From contig NZ_CP049905.1 of NCBI RefSeq assembly GCF_011305535.1, forward strand, positions 4,710,001 through 4,774,000: a stretch of 64,000 bases of DNA. Reading direction: 5' to 3'. Below, piece after piece: positions 36,078-47,763 of the stretch. The DNA comes from Diaphorobacter sp. HDW4B (GTDB taxonomy: Bacteria; Pseudomonadota; Gammaproteobacteria; Burkholderiales; Burkholderiaceae_C). How positions within the stretch are numbered: position 1 is the first letter of the stretch; every line of letters starts with the position of its first letter. The notes beneath the pieces were generated by a model. It had not been told where the DNA came from. It saw only the letters and a list, made by a program, of their open reading frames with translations, and searched no databases. The translations under genes and the position numbers were made by a program.

Positions 36078-37274
36078 TCAGATCACCGCTGCAATCGCCT
36101 TGCAAACGTATTCCACGTTCTTGCTGTTCAGCGCAGCCACGCACATACGACCCGTATCGGTACCGTACACGCCGAACTCAGAACGCAGACGCACCATCTG
36201 GTCCTTGGACAGACCCGAGTACGAGAACATGCCGATCTGTGTGGTGATGAAGTCCATGTCCTGCTTCACGCCGGCAGCCTTCAGACCGTCGACCAGCTTC
36301 TGACGCATGGCCTTGATGCGCACGCGCATTTCGCCCAGTTCTTCTTCCCACTGAGCACGCAGAGCGGGGTCGTTCAGCACGGCCGACACCACTGCACCAC
36401 CGTGTGTGGGTGGGTTGGAGTAGTTGGTGCGGATGACGATCTTCAGTTGCGACAGCACGCGGGCGGCTTCGTCCTTGTCGTTGGCGACCACGGACAGGGC
36501 ACCGACGCGCTCGCCGTACAGGCTGAAGCTCTTGGAGAACGAAGTGGACACAAAAATGTTCAGGCCAGCGGCGATGAACTTGCCGATCACGGCGCCGTCT
36601 TCCTTCAGGCCGTGGCCGAAGCCTTGGTAGGCCATGTCGAGGAAAGCGACCAGACCCTTGGCCTTGACCACTTCGATGACCTTGTCCCATTGGGCAGCGG
36701 TGATGTCATAGCCGGTGGGGTTGTGGCAGCAGGCGTGCAGCACGACCACGGTGCCGGCGGCGGCAGCGCTCAGGTCGGCGATCATGCCGTCGAAGTTCAC
36801 CGAGCGGGTGGCCGCGTCGTAGTACTTGTAGGTGCCGACTTCAAAACCGGCGTTGGTGAAGATGGCCTTGTGGTTTTCCCAGCTGGGGTCGGAGATCAGG
36901 ACCTTGGCGTTCGGGTTGAGCTTCTTGAGGAAGTCAGCGCCGATCTTGAGGCCGCCGGTGCCGCCCACGGCTTGCACGGTGGCCACGCGGCCAGCCTTGA
37001 CCACTTCGGAGTCAGCGCCGAACACGAGGGTCTTGACAGCGCTGTCGTAGGAAGCGATACCGTCGATGGGCAGGTAGCCACGGGCTGTGGGCTTGTCCAT
37101 CATGGCTTTTTCTGCAGCTTGCACGCACTTCAGCAGCGGGAGCTTGCCGTTGTCGTCGAAGTACACGCCCACGCCGAGATTCACCTTGTTGGGGTTGGTG
37201 TCGGCACCAAATTGTTCGTTCAGACCCAGAATGGGGTCACGCGGGGCCATCTCGACGGCGGTGAAGAGAGACAT
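36078..37274 (-). CDS. Aspartate/aromatic-amino-acid aminotransferase (class I, PLP)
   Basis: 398 residues, family of AspC and TyrB. It transfers an amino group from aspartate, tyrosine or phenylalanine to 2-oxoglutarate. The PLP lysine is in STSFSKSFSLYGERVGAL; other marks are NLGVGVYFDDNGKLP, VQAVGGTGGLKIGADF, CCHNPTGYDIT and LDMAYQGFGHGL. AspC and TyrB cannot be separated by eye, so no symbol is given. The ATG at 37274 follows AAGGA. Divergent from uvrB. Confidence 0.93.
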   Translation of the reverse strand: MSLFTAVEMAPRDPILGLNEQFGADTNPNKVNLGVGVYFDDNGKLPLLKCVQAAEKAMMDKPTARGYLPIDGIASYDSAVKTLVFGADSEVVKAGRVATVQAVGGTGGLKIGADFLKKLNPNAKVLISDPSWENHKAIFTNAGFEVGTYKYYDAATRSVNFDGMIADLSAAAAGTVVVLHACCHNPTGYDITAAQWDKVIEVVKAKGLVAFLDMAYQGFGHGLKEDGAVIGKFIAAGLNIFVSTSFSKSFSLYGERVGALSVVANDKDEAARVLSQLKIVIRTNYSNPPTHGGAVVSAVLNDPALRAQWEEELGEMRVRIKAMRQKLVDGLKAAGVKQDMDFITTQIGMFSYSGLSKDQMVRLRSEFGVYGTDTGRMCVAALNSKNVEYVCKAIAAVI

Positions 37275-37443
37275 GAAAAGTCCTTGAAGGGTGGAAATCT
37301 GATGCGGTGCCCCCAACTAAACTAACCTCGGCTGAAAGGATGAACAGCGTCTGCACTTGGGTGCAAGCAAGTCATTCGATCCATTTGCCTTGAGGGGCAA
37401 CCCTCGATTTTAACGGCGCAAGTCATAGTTGCGTTTACAAGTC

Positions 37444-39525
<2,082 letters not shown>

Positions 39526-39625
39526 TGCGGGTTTCGACGGGATGGCGGCGGGCGAAAGGATTTATTTAACCGCGCTATCTCGGCGATAGATTTTGTTACC
39601 CGACAAAAACAATAGGGATTGGTGG

Positions 39626-39648
39626 TATACTTGGGCTAATTACTCAAG
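39626..39648. promoter_or_regulatory. Probable IscR-binding site / iscR promoter
   Basis: TATACTTGGGCTAATTACTCAAG, with near-perfect CTTGGG/CTCAAG arms around 7 bp, resembles type 1 IscR sites of betaproteobacteria. It lies in the 278-nt leader between uvrB and iscR. [2Fe-2S]-IscR should bind here to repress the operon when iron-sulfur supply is sufficient. About 155 nt of untranslated leader, rich in GGGC/GCCC pairs, follow. Confidence 0.6.
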
Positions 39649-39803
39649 AAAACAACCCCACAAAACTTAGGGCTCTGACGGGCGAAACCCTTGTGTTTCA
39701 AGCCTCGGCAGAGAGCGGGCGGAGACGGTAGTACCCGTATTGCCAAACAGGCGATTCGAGGTGTTTCTCAAACGATCAAGCCTGAACCAACAAGGAGCTT
39801 GCG

Positions 39804-40340
39804 ATGCGTCTCACAACCAAAGGCCGGTTTGCGGTCACAGCCATGATTGATCTGGCCCTGCGTCAGAACAATGGCCCAGTCACCCTCGCGGCCATCAGCC
39901 AGCGTCAGCAGATTTCCCTGTCGTACCTGGAACAACTGTTCGGCAAGCTGCGTCGTCACGAACTGGTGGAATCCACCCGTGGCCCCGGCGGCGGTTATAC
40001 GCTGGCCCGCAAGGCTGGCGACATCACCGTGGCCGACATCATTGTTTCCGTCGATGAACCCATCGATGCGACTCAGTGCGGCGGCAAAGAAAACTGCCTC
40101 GGCGAAGCCGGTCGCTGCATGACCCACGAACTGTGGGCCTCGCTGAACCAGCGCATGGTGGAATTCCTCGACTCCGTCACGCTGCAGAAGCTGGTGGACG
40201 ATCAGCTCGCCAAGGGTGTGCAGATCGAGGACAAGCCGGTCGCTCGTCGCGCGATTTCGACGACTCCGGTGGTCAAGCCCATTCGCGTGAATGCACCGAA
40301 CTCGGTGTTTGCTCTGGGCAACGCCTTCGCCAAGTCCTGA
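39804..40340 (+). CDS. iscR: Fe-S cluster assembly transcriptional regulator IscR
   Basis: 178 residues of the Rrf2 family, winged helix at the N-terminus (RLTTKGRFAVTAMIDLAL, ISLSYLEQLFGKLRRHELVE). The [2Fe-2S] ligands Cys92, Cys98 and Cys104 (CGGKENCLGEAGRC) are at canonical positions. As a holoprotein it represses the isc operon it heads. The C-terminus (residues ~140-178) is longer than in E. coli and unstructured. AAGGAG precedes the ATG. Confidence 0.95.
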   Translation: MRLTTKGRFAVTAMIDLALRQNNGPVTLAAISQRQQISLSYLEQLFGKLRRHELVESTRGPGGGYTLARKAGDITVADIIVSVDEPIDATQCGGKENCLGEAGRCMTHELWASLNQRMVEFLDSVTLQKLVDDQLAKGVQIEDKPVARRAISTTPVVKPIRVNAPNSVFALGNAFAKS

Positions 40341-40460
40341 TGCGCGCTGGATCGCGCGTCCGGCATGCAGCCGGGCGGCGAGCCGCGCCAGAAGGACCGC
40401 TGTTTTCAACCCATTCTGATAACTGACATTCGCCAGCCAGATCGCCCAAGCGAGATAGCC

Positions 40461-41681
40461 ATGGACATGACTCCCCATTTCCCCATTTACCTGGACTACG
40501 GCGCGACCACTCCTGTGGATCCCCGTGTCGTTGACGCGATGATCCCTTGGTTGCGCGAACATTTCGGCAACGCGGCATCGCGCAGTCATGCGTGGGGCTG
40601 GGAAGCTGAAGAAGCCATCGAGAAGTCTCGTGGCTACGTGGCCGATCTGATCGGTGCCGATCCTCGCGAAATCGTGTGGACCAGCGGTGCGACCGAATCC
40701 ATCAATCTGGCATTGAAGGGCGCCGCTCAGTTCTACAAGGGCAAGGGCAAGCACCTCATCACGCTCAAGACCGAGCACAAGGCCGTGCTGGACACCATGC
40801 GTGAGCTGGAGCGCCAGGGCTTCGACGTGACCTACATGGACGTCAAGGAAGACGGTCTGCTGGATCTGGAATCCTTCAAGGCCGCGATTCGCCCCGACAC
40901 GATTCTGGTCAGCGTGCTGTTCGTGAACAACGAGATCGGCGTGATCCAGGACATCCCTGCGATCGGCGCGATCTGCCGCGAAAAGGGCATCATTTTCCAC
41001 GTCGATGCAGCGCAAGCGACTGGCCGTGTCGAGATCGACATGAGCAAGCTGCCCATCGACCTGATGAGCATGACCGCGCACAAGACCTATGGCCCCAAGG
41101 GCGTGGGCGCGCTGTACGTTCGCCGCAAGCCACGCATTCGTCTGGAAGCGCAGATCCACGGCGGTGGCCACGAGCGCGGCATGCGTTCGGGCACCTTGCC
41201 AACGCACCAGATCGTCGGCATGGGCGAAGCCTTCCGCATCATCAAGCTCGAAATGAACGAGGTGAACGAGAAGGCCGCCAAGCTGCAAAAGCGTCTGCTG
41301 GACGGTCTCGCCGACATCGAACAGGTGTTCATCAACGGCAGCATGGAGCACCGCGTTCCGCAGAACCTGAACATGAGCTTCAACTTCGTCGAAGGCGAAT
41401 CGCTGATCATGGGCATCAAGGGTCTGGCCGTGTCGTCCGGTTCCGCATGCACCTCGGCAAGCCTGGAGCCCAGCTACGTGCTGCGCGCCCTTGGCCGCAG
41501 CGACGAGCTCGCTCACAGCAGCCTGCGCATGACGATTGGCCGCTTCACGACCGAAGAGGAAATCGACTATGCGATTTCCACCATCCGTCACAACGTGGCC
41601 AAGCTGCGTGAACTCAGCCCTCTGTGGGAAATGTTCAAGGATGGCGTGGACCTGAGCACCATCCAGTGGGCTGCTCACTGA
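40461..41681 (+). CDS. iscS: Cysteine desulfurase IscS
   Basis: 406 residues, PLP enzyme that removes sulfur from cysteine as an enzyme-bound persulfide and gives it to IscU and other acceptors. PLP lysine in [15 protein letters not shown]; persulfide-forming Cys in [21 protein letters not shown]-terminal [14 protein letters not shown]. Note YGATT where many IscS have YSATT. The ATG at 40461 follows a weak site (CGAGATAGCC). Second gene of the isc operon; the gap after iscR (120 nt) is GC-rich and structured. Confidence 0.96.
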   Translation: MDMTPHFPIYLDYGATTPVDPRVVDAMIPWLREHFGNAASRSHAWGWEAEEAIEKSRGYVADLIGADPREIVWTSGATESINLALKGAAQFYKGKGKHLITLKTEHKAVLDTMRELERQGFDVTYMDVKEDGLLDLESFKAAIRPDTILVSVLFVNNEIGVIQDIPAIGAICREKGIIFHVDAAQATGRVEIDMSKLPIDLMSMTAHKTYGPKGVGALYVRRKPRIRLEAQIHGGGHERGMRSGTLPTHQIVGMGEAFRIIKLEMNEVNEKAAKLQKRLLDGLADIEQVFINGSMEHRVPQNLNMSFNFVEGESLIMGIKGLAVSSGSACTSASLEPSYVLRALGRSDELAHSSLRMTIGRFTTEEEIDYAISTIRHNVAKLRELSPLWEMFKDGVDLSTIQWAAH

Positions 41682-41768
41682 TCGGCAGCGCAAGAGAATT
41701 TGAAATTGATCTCTGCGCCCCGCCTGCCTTGAAAGCAGGGCGGCTGACGCAGCAAAAGGAGAAACACC

Positions 41769-42182
41769 ATGGCTTATTCAGACAAAGTGATCGACCATTA
41801 CGAGAACCCCCGCAACGTGGGCTCGTTCGACAAGGGTGACGACACCGTCGGCACCGGCATGGTCGGCGCACCGGCTTGCGGCGACGTGATGAAGCTGCAG
41901 ATCAAGGTGAACCCCGAAACCGGCGTGATCGAAGACGCACGTTTCAAGACCTACGGCTGCGGCTCGGCGATCGCATCGTCCTCGCTCGTGACCGAATGGG
42001 TCAAGGGCAAGACACTCGACGAAGCGGCTGCTTTGAAGAACAGCATCATCGCTGAAGAGTTGGCACTGCCACCCGTGAAGATTCACTGCTCCATCCTGGC
42101 CGAAGACGCCATCAAGGCAGCCGTGAACGACTACAAGGCCAAGCGCGGCGAAACTGCGGCTGCAGATTCGACAGCGGCCTGA
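41769..42182 (+). CDS. iscU: Fe-S cluster scaffold IscU
   Basis: 137 residues. The three cluster-binding cysteines are in [22 protein letters not shown] and [12 protein letters not shown]; the HscA-recognition motif LPPVK stands just before the last one. IscU assembles [2Fe-2S] clusters with sulfur from IscS and passes them on with HscA/HscB. AAAGGAGA precedes the ATG. Third gene of the operon, 87 nt after iscS. Confidence 0.96.
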   Translation: MAYSDKVIDHYENPRNVGSFDKGDDTVGTGMVGAPACGDVMKLQIKVNPETGVIEDARFKTYGCGSAIASSSLVTEWVKGKTLDEAAALKNSIIAEELALPPVKIHCSILAEDAIKAAVNDYKAKRGETAAADSTAA

Positions 42183-42187
42183 GCAAC

Positions 42188-42511
42188 ATGGCAGTGACAT
42201 TGACCGAAGCTGCCGCAAGGCACGTCAGCCGCTACCTGTCGCGTCGCGGCAAGGGGCTGGGCGTGCGCCTTGGTGTGAAGACCACGGGCTGCTCGGGGCT
42301 GGCTTACAAGCTGGAATATGTGGACGATCAGGCTCCCGAAGACATCATCTTCGAGAACCATGGCGTGAAGCTGCTGATCGACCCCAAGAGCCTTGCTTAT
42401 ATCGACGGCACGGAGCTCGACTTCGTGCGCGAAGGCCTGAATGAAGGCTTCAAGTTCAACAATCCGAACGAGCGTGATCGTTGCGGTTGCGGCGAAAGTT
42501 TCCGCGTCTGA
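42188..42511 (+). CDS. iscA: Fe-S cluster carrier IscA
   Basis: 107 residues, A-type carrier. Conserved cysteines: one in [15 protein letters not shown] and two in [11 protein letters not shown]. It receives clusters from IscU and delivers them, especially [4Fe-4S], to targets. It starts 5 nt after the iscU stop. A strong intrinsic terminator follows before hscB. Confidence 0.95.
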   Translation: MAVTLTEAAARHVSRYLSRRGKGLGVRLGVKTTGCSGLAYKLEYVDDQAPEDIIFENHGVKLLIDPKSLAYIDGTELDFVREGLNEGFKFNNPNERDRCGCGESFRV

Positions 42512-42534
42512 AACGTTTGGCTCAGGCCATATGA

Positions 42535-42568
42535 AACCGCCATCGCTCCCAGTGCTGGCGGTTTTTTC
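42535..42568 (+). terminator. Terminator between iscA and hscB
   Basis: Arms AACCGCCA (42535-42542) and TGGCGGTT (42556-42563) with a 13-nt loop, followed by TTTT CTTG. Being inside the operon, 6 nt before hscB, it would leave iscRSUA more abundant than hscBA-fdx by partial read-through, unless hscB has its own promoter. Confidence 0.85.
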
Positions 42569-42573
42569 TTGTT

Positions 42574-43092
42574 ATGAATCTGCAATCTGACGACTTTGAA
42601 TTGTTCGGTGTGCCCCGGCAATTCGCACAGGACCGCGCACAACTTGATGCGCGTTGGAAAGACCTACAACGCGAGGCCCACCCTGATCGCTTTGCGGCCC
42701 AGGGCAGCGCTGCGCAGCGCGTGGCGATGCAATGGTCGGTGCGCATCAACGAGGCCTACCAGCGTCTGAAAGATCCGCTCAAGCGCGCCACGTATCTGTG
42801 CGAGCTGAACGACGTGAACATCGGCGCGGAAGACAACACCGCCATGCCGGCCGCCTTCCTCATGCAGCAGATGGAATGGCGCGAAACGCTCGACGACGCG
42901 ACCACCGAAGACGCACTCGATGAGCTGGGCGACATGGTGCAGGCTGCGCGCAAGCAAGCGTTGGTAAAACTGGCAAGCTTGATTGACGAGCAAAACGACC
43001 TTGCCAAAGCGGCGCAGGAAGTCAGAGCCCTCATGTTCATTGCGCGTTTTGCACACGACGTCGATGTGAAACACGAGCAGCTTGCACAATAG
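42574..43092 (+). CDS. hscB: Fe-S co-chaperone HscB
   Basis: 172 residues. J domain at the N-terminus: [20 protein letters not shown] with the HPD tripeptide in [12 protein letters not shown]. The C-terminal three-helix bundle ([14 protein letters not shown]) binds IscU. HscB brings IscU to HscA and stimulates its ATPase. The start at 42574 lies just downstream of the terminator hairpin, with weak TTGTT context. Confidence 0.93.
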   Translation: MNLQSDDFELFGVPRQFAQDRAQLDARWKDLQREAHPDRFAAQGSAAQRVAMQWSVRINEAYQRLKDPLKRATYLCELNDVNIGAEDNTAMPAAFLMQQMEWRETLDDATTEDALDELGDMVQAARKQALVKLASLIDEQNDLAKAAQEVRALMFIARFAHDVDVKHEQLAQ

Positions 43093-43190
43093 AGCTTGTG
43101 ATGGGTGGCCGCTGCCAGCAGCAGCGCACGCCGCCTGAATGCCCCAAGTCGGCATTCGCTTTCAAACCATTCAGAACAAAGACAGACTTC

Positions 43191-45071
43191 ATGGCGCTCC
43201 TGCAGATTTCCGAACCCGGTCAATCCCCTGACCCGCATCAGCGGCGCATCGCCGTGGGCATCGATCTGGGCACCACCCATTCGCTCGTGGCCGCTGTGCG
43301 CCATGGCGTTGCGGAATGCCTGCCTGATGAACAGGGCCGGGTGCTGCTGCCATCTGTCGTGCGCTACATGGAGGGCAGTGGTCGCCAGATCGGCTATGAC
43401 GCGGTCGCTTCGCGTCTGCAGGATCCCGTCAACACGATAGCCTCGGTCAAGCGCCTGATGGGTCGTGGCTTGGCCGACATCACCGACAAGGCGTCGCTGC
43501 CCTACGAGCTGCTCACGCAAGGCGGTGAAAATGCCGCGCAGCAAGGCATGGTCGCCATTCAAACGGCAGGCGGTGTGAAGTCGCCCGTTGAAGTGAGCGC
43601 CGAGATTCTGGCGACGCTGCGTTTCCGTGCGGAAGACAGCTTCAACGACGACATCTATGGCGCGGTGATCACCGTGCCTGCGTATTTCGATGACGCACAA
43701 CGCCAGGCCACCAAGGACGCCGCCAAGCTCGCGGGTCTGAACCTGCTGCGCCTCATCAACGAACCCACCGCAGCTGCGATTGCCTACGGTCTCGACAACT
43801 CGTCCGAAGGACTGTACGCCGTGTACGACCTGGGCGGCGGCACGTTCGACATCTCGATTCTGCGACTCACGCAAGGCGTGTTCGAGGTCATCGCCACGGG
43901 TGGTGATTCTGCATTGGGCGGTGATGACTACGACGCTGCGTTGGGTGACTGGGTGCTCGCTCAGCATGCTCTGACGGCGCAGACGCCTGAAGACAAGACT
44001 GCTGTGCGCATGGCTGCTCGCGCCTGCAAAGAAGCGCTGACCGATGCGGACTGCGCGCAGTTCACCGCCACGCTGGCAGGCAAGCCGCTCGACTTTGCCG
44101 TGACCCGTGCCGACTTCGATGCCGCGACAGCGGACCTCACCAAGCGCACGCTGACCGCCGTTCGCCGCACCTTGCGCGATGCGCAGCTTGATCGCGAAGA
44201 AGTGCAGGGCGTGGTCATGGTAGGCGGCTCCACGCGCATGCCGCAAGTGCTGACTGCAGTGGCCGAATTCTTTGGAAAAGAACCGCTCACGAATCTGAAT
44301 CCGGATGAAGTGGTGGCACTCGGCGCATCCATTCAGGCCAATCAGCTTGCGGGCAACAACTCCGCTGGCGACCTGCTGCTGCTCGACGTGATTCCACTCT
44401 CGCTCGGCGTCGAAACCATGGGTGGCCTGGTCGAGCGCATCGTCGGTCGCAACGAAACCATTCCCACCGCCAAGGCGCAGGATTTCACCACCTACAAGGA
44501 CGGCCAGACCGCAATGGCCATCCACGTGGTGCAGGGCGAGCGCGATCTGGTGGCCGACTGCCGCAGCCTCGCGCGCTTCGAACTGCGCGGCATTCCAGCC
44601 ATGGCTGCCGGTGCCGCGCGCATCCGCGTGACCTTCACCGTCGATGCCGATGGCCTGCTTATTGTGAGCGCCAAAGAGCAGGGCAGCGGCGTCGAAGCCA
44701 AGGTCGATGTGAAGCCTTCGTATGGCCTGTCGGATGACCAGATCGCCAAGATGCTGGAAGACGGTTTCGCCACCGCGCAGCAGGACATGCGTCAGCGCGC
44801 CGTGGTCGAAGCGCGTGTCGACGCCGACCGTCTGCTGATGGCGACGCAGAGCGCGCTCGACGTCGATGGCGATGTGCTGAGCGACAAGGAACGTACCGAG
44901 ATTGATGCGCTCATGCAGGCGCTGCGCACGCTGCATGCGACGAGCGACGATGCCGCAGCCCTCGAGGCCGGCACGCAAGCGCTCGCCAAAGGCACGGAAC
45001 AATTCGCCGCTCAACGCATGAATCGCGGCATTCGCGAAGCGTTGGCTGGCAAGAACATCCAGACGCTGTAA
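43191..45071 (+). CDS. hscA: Fe-S assembly Hsp70 chaperone HscA
   Basis: 626 residues, specialised DnaK-type chaperone that helps IscU release its cluster. Nucleotide-binding motifs: [43 protein letters not shown]. The substrate-binding domain starts near [18 protein letters not shown]. The ATG at 43191 is chosen on homology ([13 protein letters not shown]); the frame opens 31 codons earlier without support. It follows hscB after 98 nt and is followed by fdx. The opposite strand has a long open frame that is an artefact of codon use. Confidence 0.95.
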   Translation: MALLQISEPGQSPDPHQRRIAVGIDLGTTHSLVAAVRHGVAECLPDEQGRVLLPSVVRYMEGSGRQIGYDAVASRLQDPVNTIASVKRLMGRGLADITDKASLPYELLTQGGENAAQQGMVAIQTAGGVKSPVEVSAEILATLRFRAEDSFNDDIYGAVITVPAYFDDAQRQATKDAAKLAGLNLLRLINEPTAAAIAYGLDNSSEGLYAVYDLGGGTFDISILRLTQGVFEVIATGGDSALGGDDYDAALGDWVLAQHALTAQTPEDKTAVRMAARACKEALTDADCAQFTATLAGKPLDFAVTRADFDAATADLTKRTLTAVRRTLRDAQLDREEVQGVVMVGGSTRMPQVLTAVAEFFGKEPLTNLNPDEVVALGASIQANQLAGNNSAGDLLLLDVIPLSLGVETMGGLVERIVGRNETIPTAKAQDFTTYKDGQTAMAIHVVQGERDLVADCRSLARFELRGIPAMAAGAARIRVTFTVDADGLLIVSAKEQGSGVEAKVDVKPSYGLSDDQIAKMLEDGFATAQQDMRQRAVVEARVDADRLLMATQSALDVDGDVLSDKERTEIDALMQALRTLHATSDDAAALEAGTQALAKGTEQFAAQRMNRGIREALAGKNIQTL

Positions 45072-45118
45072 ACCAACAATAAAAGACGCACCGAACCAAG
45101 AACACAAAGCGAATCCCC

Positions 45119-45457
45119 ATGCCCGTCATCAAAATTCTTCCGCATCCAGAATACTGCCCGCAAGGCGCTGAAATCACTGCGCCCGCAGGCACGTCGATCT
45201 GCGAAGCACTGCTCGACAACAAGATCAACATCGAGCACGCTTGCGACATGAGCTGCGCTTGCACCACGTGCCACGTCATCGTGCGCCAGGGCGGCAATTC
45301 ACTCAACGAGGCCGAGGAAGAGGAAGAAGACCTGCTCGACCGCGCCTGGGGCCTTGAGCCACAATCGCGTCTGTCGTGCCAGGCCATTCTGGCCAAGGAA
45401 GACGTCACGGTGGAGATTCCCAAGTACTCCATCAACCACGCCAAGGAGAACCACTGA
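45119..45457 (+). CDS. fdx: ISC-type [2Fe-2S] ferredoxin
   Basis: 112 residues. Cluster-binding motif EHACDMSCACTTCHVI plus the fourth cysteine in SRLSCQAIL. ISC ferredoxin supplies electrons for cluster assembly on IscU. The operon has no iscX after it; instead the fdx stop codon overlaps the dnaQ ATG as TGATG, so the replication proofreading gene is translated directly behind it. Confidence 0.95.
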   Translation: MPVIKILPHPEYCPQGAEITAPAGTSICEALLDNKINIEHACDMSCACTTCHVIVRQGGNSLNEAEEEEEDLLDRAWGLEPQSRLSCQAILAKEDVTVEIPKYSINHAKENH

Positions 45458-46191
45458 TGTCACGTCAGATCGTGCTGGATACTGAAACCACGGGCCTTTC
45501 CGCTGAAACGGGCGACCGCGTCATCGAACTGGGCTGCGTGGAACTCGTGAACCGCAAGCTCACGGGCAAGAACCTGCACATCTACTTCAACCCCGAACGC
45601 GACAGCCACGAAGACGCGCTCCGGGTGCACGGCATCAGCAACGAATTCCTCAAGGACAAACCCAAGTTCGCGGAACTCGCGGACGAGATCGTCGAATACC
45701 TACAAGGCGCGGAACTCATCATCCACAACGCCGCGTTCGACATCAGCTTCCTGAACAAGGAGTTCCAGCTCTGCGGCAGAAAGCCCGTCAAGAGCTATGT
45801 CGACAGCGTGATCGACACCTTGGCCATGGCCAAGGAAATGTTCCCCGGCAAGCGCAACTCGCTGGATGCACTGTGCGATCGCCTCGAAGTCGACAACTCC
45901 GGCCGCACGCTGCACGGGGCCTTGCTTGATGCGGAACTGCTCGCCGACGTCTACATCAACATGACCCGAGGCCAGGAGGCCTTGCTGATTGCGGATGAAG
46001 AACCCAAGGACAAGAACGCCGGCGCCGTGCGCGTGGCCGCCATCGATTTCAGCAGCCTGAAACTGCAGGTCATCGCCGCGAACGAAGACGAGTTGACTGC
46101 GCATCTCGACGTGCTCAAGCAGATCGACAAATCGAGCGGCGGAAAAACAATCTGGCCACTTCCCGCAAGCGACCAGAATTCCGTGTCATAA
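45457..46191 (+). CDS. dnaQ: DNA polymerase III epsilon subunit (3'-5' proofreading exonuclease)
   Basis: 244 residues, DEDDh exonuclease. Exo motifs: IVLDTETTGLSAETGDRVIE (Exo I), ELIIHNAAFDISFLNKEF (Exo II) and LHGALLDAELLADVY (Exo III with the general-base His). Removes mispaired 3' nucleotides in the polymerase III core. The C-terminal third binds the alpha subunit. AAGGAGA lies at the correct distance inside the fdx end. The stop lies 32 nt before tRNA-Val. Confidence 0.93.
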   Translation: MSRQIVLDTETTGLSAETGDRVIELGCVELVNRKLTGKNLHIYFNPERDSHEDALRVHGISNEFLKDKPKFAELADEIVEYLQGAELIIHNAAFDISFLNKEFQLCGRKPVKSYVDSVIDTLAMAKEMFPGKRNSLDALCDRLEVDNSGRTLHGALLDAELLADVYINMTRGQEALLIADEEPKDKNAGAVRVAAIDFSSLKLQVIAANEDELTAHLDVLKQIDKSSGGKTIWPLPASDQNSVS

Positions 46192-46223
46192 TAGCCCTCT
46201 TGTCGCGACACACAGCGACAAAC

Positions 46224-46298
46224 GGGTGATTAGCTCAGCGGTAGAGCACTGCCTTCACACGGCAGGGGTCACATGTTCGATCCATGTATCACCCACCA
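46224..46298 (+). tRNA. tRNA-Val (CAC), copy 1
   Basis: 75 nt folding as a standard cloverleaf: acceptor GGGTGAT/ATCACCC, D arm GCTC...GAGC, anticodon arm CTGCC-TTCACAC-GGCAG, T arm ACATG-TTCGATC-CATGT, encoded ACCA end. The anticodon is CAC, reading GUG (Val). An identical copy on the other strand at 52766-52840. Confidence 0.95.
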
Positions 46299-46305
46299 AT
46301 TTCAA

Positions 46306-46340
46306 AACCCTCTTGAACTCAGGTTCAAGAGGGTTTTTTG
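46306..46340 (+). terminator. tRNA-Val copy 1 terminator
   Basis: Perfect 13-bp arms AACCCTCTTGAAC (46306-46318) and GTTCAAGAGGGTT (46323-46335), 4-nt loop, then TTTTG. Ends the tRNA transcript. Confidence 0.92.
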
Positions 46341-46368
46341 TTGATGCCCAAGCTCGATTCGCGGGATC

Positions 46369-46512
46369 TCAATTCTCGGTCGGGAACAACTGCGCCACGG
46401 CTCGCTCGACTCCCCCTATATTCAATGCGGTGCAAGCTTCGCGCACGGAGGGATTGGAGCGCTTGCCCTCGCGAAAGGCCATCGCTTCTACGGTAAGATA
46501 GTGCTCGCTCCG
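46369..46512 (-). pseudogene. Possible gene remnant beside tRNA-Val
   Basis: Reading the minus strand from the riboswitch edge gives about 45 coding-like codons ending in a stop (HYLTVEAMAFREGKRSNP, VREACTALNIGGVERAVAQL). The composition looks like a real protein C-terminus, but no start or upstream coding sequence fits, because the adjoining DNA is the TPP riboswitch. It may be the cut-off 3' end of a gene broken when the neighbouring operon arrived. I cannot name the family; it may be chance. Confidence 0.2.
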
Positions 46513-46579
46513 GGGTGCACGCCTGTGCTGAGATCCACACCCGAGAACTTGAACCGGGTCATTCCGGCGGAAGAAGAGC
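46503..46579 (+). promoter_or_regulatory. TPP (thi-box) riboswitch
   Basis: The conserved TPP aptamer core is present in order: CGGGGTGC, then GCTGAGA, then ACACCCG, then GAACTTGAACCGGGTCATTC and CCGGCGGAAGAAG. These match the standard GGGGUGC...CUGAGA...ACCCG...GAACCUGAUCCGGAUAAU...CCAGCGUAGGGA layout with some substitutions. A short closing stem GCTC/GAGC is possible (46503-46506 with 46576-46579). The aptamer lies 90 nt before the LuxE-like start, whose AAGGA could be masked when TPP binds. It puts the whole downstream operon in the thiamin regulon. Confidence 0.88.
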
Positions 46580-46668
46580 TTTTCTCCTCGCGTCACCGCA
46601 CTCCAATGCGCCGCGTGCGGGAGTCTTCGGAGCAACACGTTCACGTTTGCTGCTCTCGAAGGATTTTC

Positions 46669-47763
46669 ATGGACAAGGCCACGGCTCAGGCCGACCTGCT
46701 GGTCGCAGACCTGCTCGCATTCATCGCGGCAGACGGTTGCACGGATGACCAGTTCAATCAACTCGCCCTGCGCCTGTTCGCTCACCAGTACGAATTCAAT
46801 GCGCCGTTTCGCAGCTTCTGCCAGCGCCGCGGAGCCACGCTGCGCAATGTGAAAACCTGGAGCGACATTCCTGCCGTGCCCATCGATGCGTTCAAGGCGA
46901 TGGAGTTGCGCAGCGAGCCCGCATCGCCGAACGAGCGCGTGTTCATGACCAGCGGCACCACGGGTCGCGCGGCGCGTGGACGGCACTTTCACCCCCAACT
47001 CGATGTCTACGATCTGTCGATGACGCGCAACTTCGCCAAGCGTTTCATGCAAGGCGTGGAGCGCATGCCGATGGGCATTCTGTTTCCTGACGAAGTGGCG
47101 ATGCCCAACTCGTCGCTGGCGCACTATCTGGCGCTTGCGAAGTCGGAGTTCGGCACGGAAGACAGCCGCTACTATCTGACGCCCGAGGGTCTCGACGTGC
47201 CTGGCTTGTGCGCCGCGCTGGAAGAGTCGCAGCGCAGCGGCAAGCCATATGCGCTGCTCGGCGCAAGCTTCAGCCTTGTGCATGTGATGGACGCGCTGCG
47301 CGAGCAAGGCTGCAGCTTTCAACTACCTGCGGGCAGCCGCATTCTCGACACCGGCGGCTACAAGGGCCAGTCGCGCGAGTTGCCGCTCGAAGAGTTCTAC
47401 GCCGATCTGGCGCGCCTCTTCGGCGTTCCGCGCACGCACTGCATCAACATGTATGGCATGACCGAACTGAGCACGCAGTTCTACGACGATGGCAATGCGA
47501 CGCTGCCTTCGGTGAAATCGGGGCCGCACTGGATTCGCTCGCGACTGGTCGAGCCGATCACGGGCCGCGATGTGCCACCGGGCGAGCGCGGCATTCTGGT
47601 GCATTGCGATCTGGGCAATTACAACGCGGTCAGCACCATCCTGACCGAAGATGTGGCTCTGTGGGCCGATGGTGGTTTTCTGCTGCTAGGGCGTGCGGAA
47701 GGCGCTGCGGCCAAGGGCTGCTCGCTTGCCGTTGAAGAGTTCGTGAAGGCCACGGCGGCATGA
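46669..47763 (+). CDS. LuxE-type acyl-protein synthetase / acyl-AMP ligase
   Basis: 364 residues. The LuxE family activates a carboxylic acid with ATP, forming acyl-AMP and then a thioester on its own C-terminal cysteine. Seen: AMP-binding loop MTSGTTGRAARG, NMYGMTELSTQFYDD and the C-terminal KGCSLAVEEF with Cys351, the LuxE thioester position. In luminous bacteria LuxE feeds fatty acid to LuxC, but here no luxAB is present and the operon is led by a TPP riboswitch, so the substrate should be a thiamin-related acid. AAGGA precedes the ATG at 46669; the frame is open upstream through the riboswitch. Its stop overlaps the next start (ATGA). Confidence 0.87.
   Translation: MDKATAQADLLVADLLAFIAADGCTDDQFNQLALRLFAHQYEFNAPFRSFCQRRGATLRNVKTWSDIPAVPIDAFKAMELRSEPASPNERVFMTSGTTGRAARGRHFHPQLDVYDLSMTRNFAKRFMQGVERMPMGILFPDEVAMPNSSLAHYLALAKSEFGTEDSRYYLTPEGLDVPGLCAALEESQRSGKPYALLGASFSLVHVMDALREQGCSFQLPAGSRILDTGGYKGQSRELPLEEFYADLARLFGVPRTHCINMYGMTELSTQFYDDGNATLPSVKSGPHWIRSRLVEPITGRDVPPGERGILVHCDLGNYNAVSTILTEDVALWADGGFLLLGRAEGAAAKGCSLAVEEFVKATAA

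Noticed and set aside
37275-37443. LexA box before uvrB
   Set aside because: No CTGT-N8-ACAG-like dyad could be found in the intergenic region.
42756-45107. Open frame of 783 codons on the minus strand opposite hscB-hscA
   Set aside because: Same codon-bias artefact; hscA on the plus strand has complete Hsp70 motifs.
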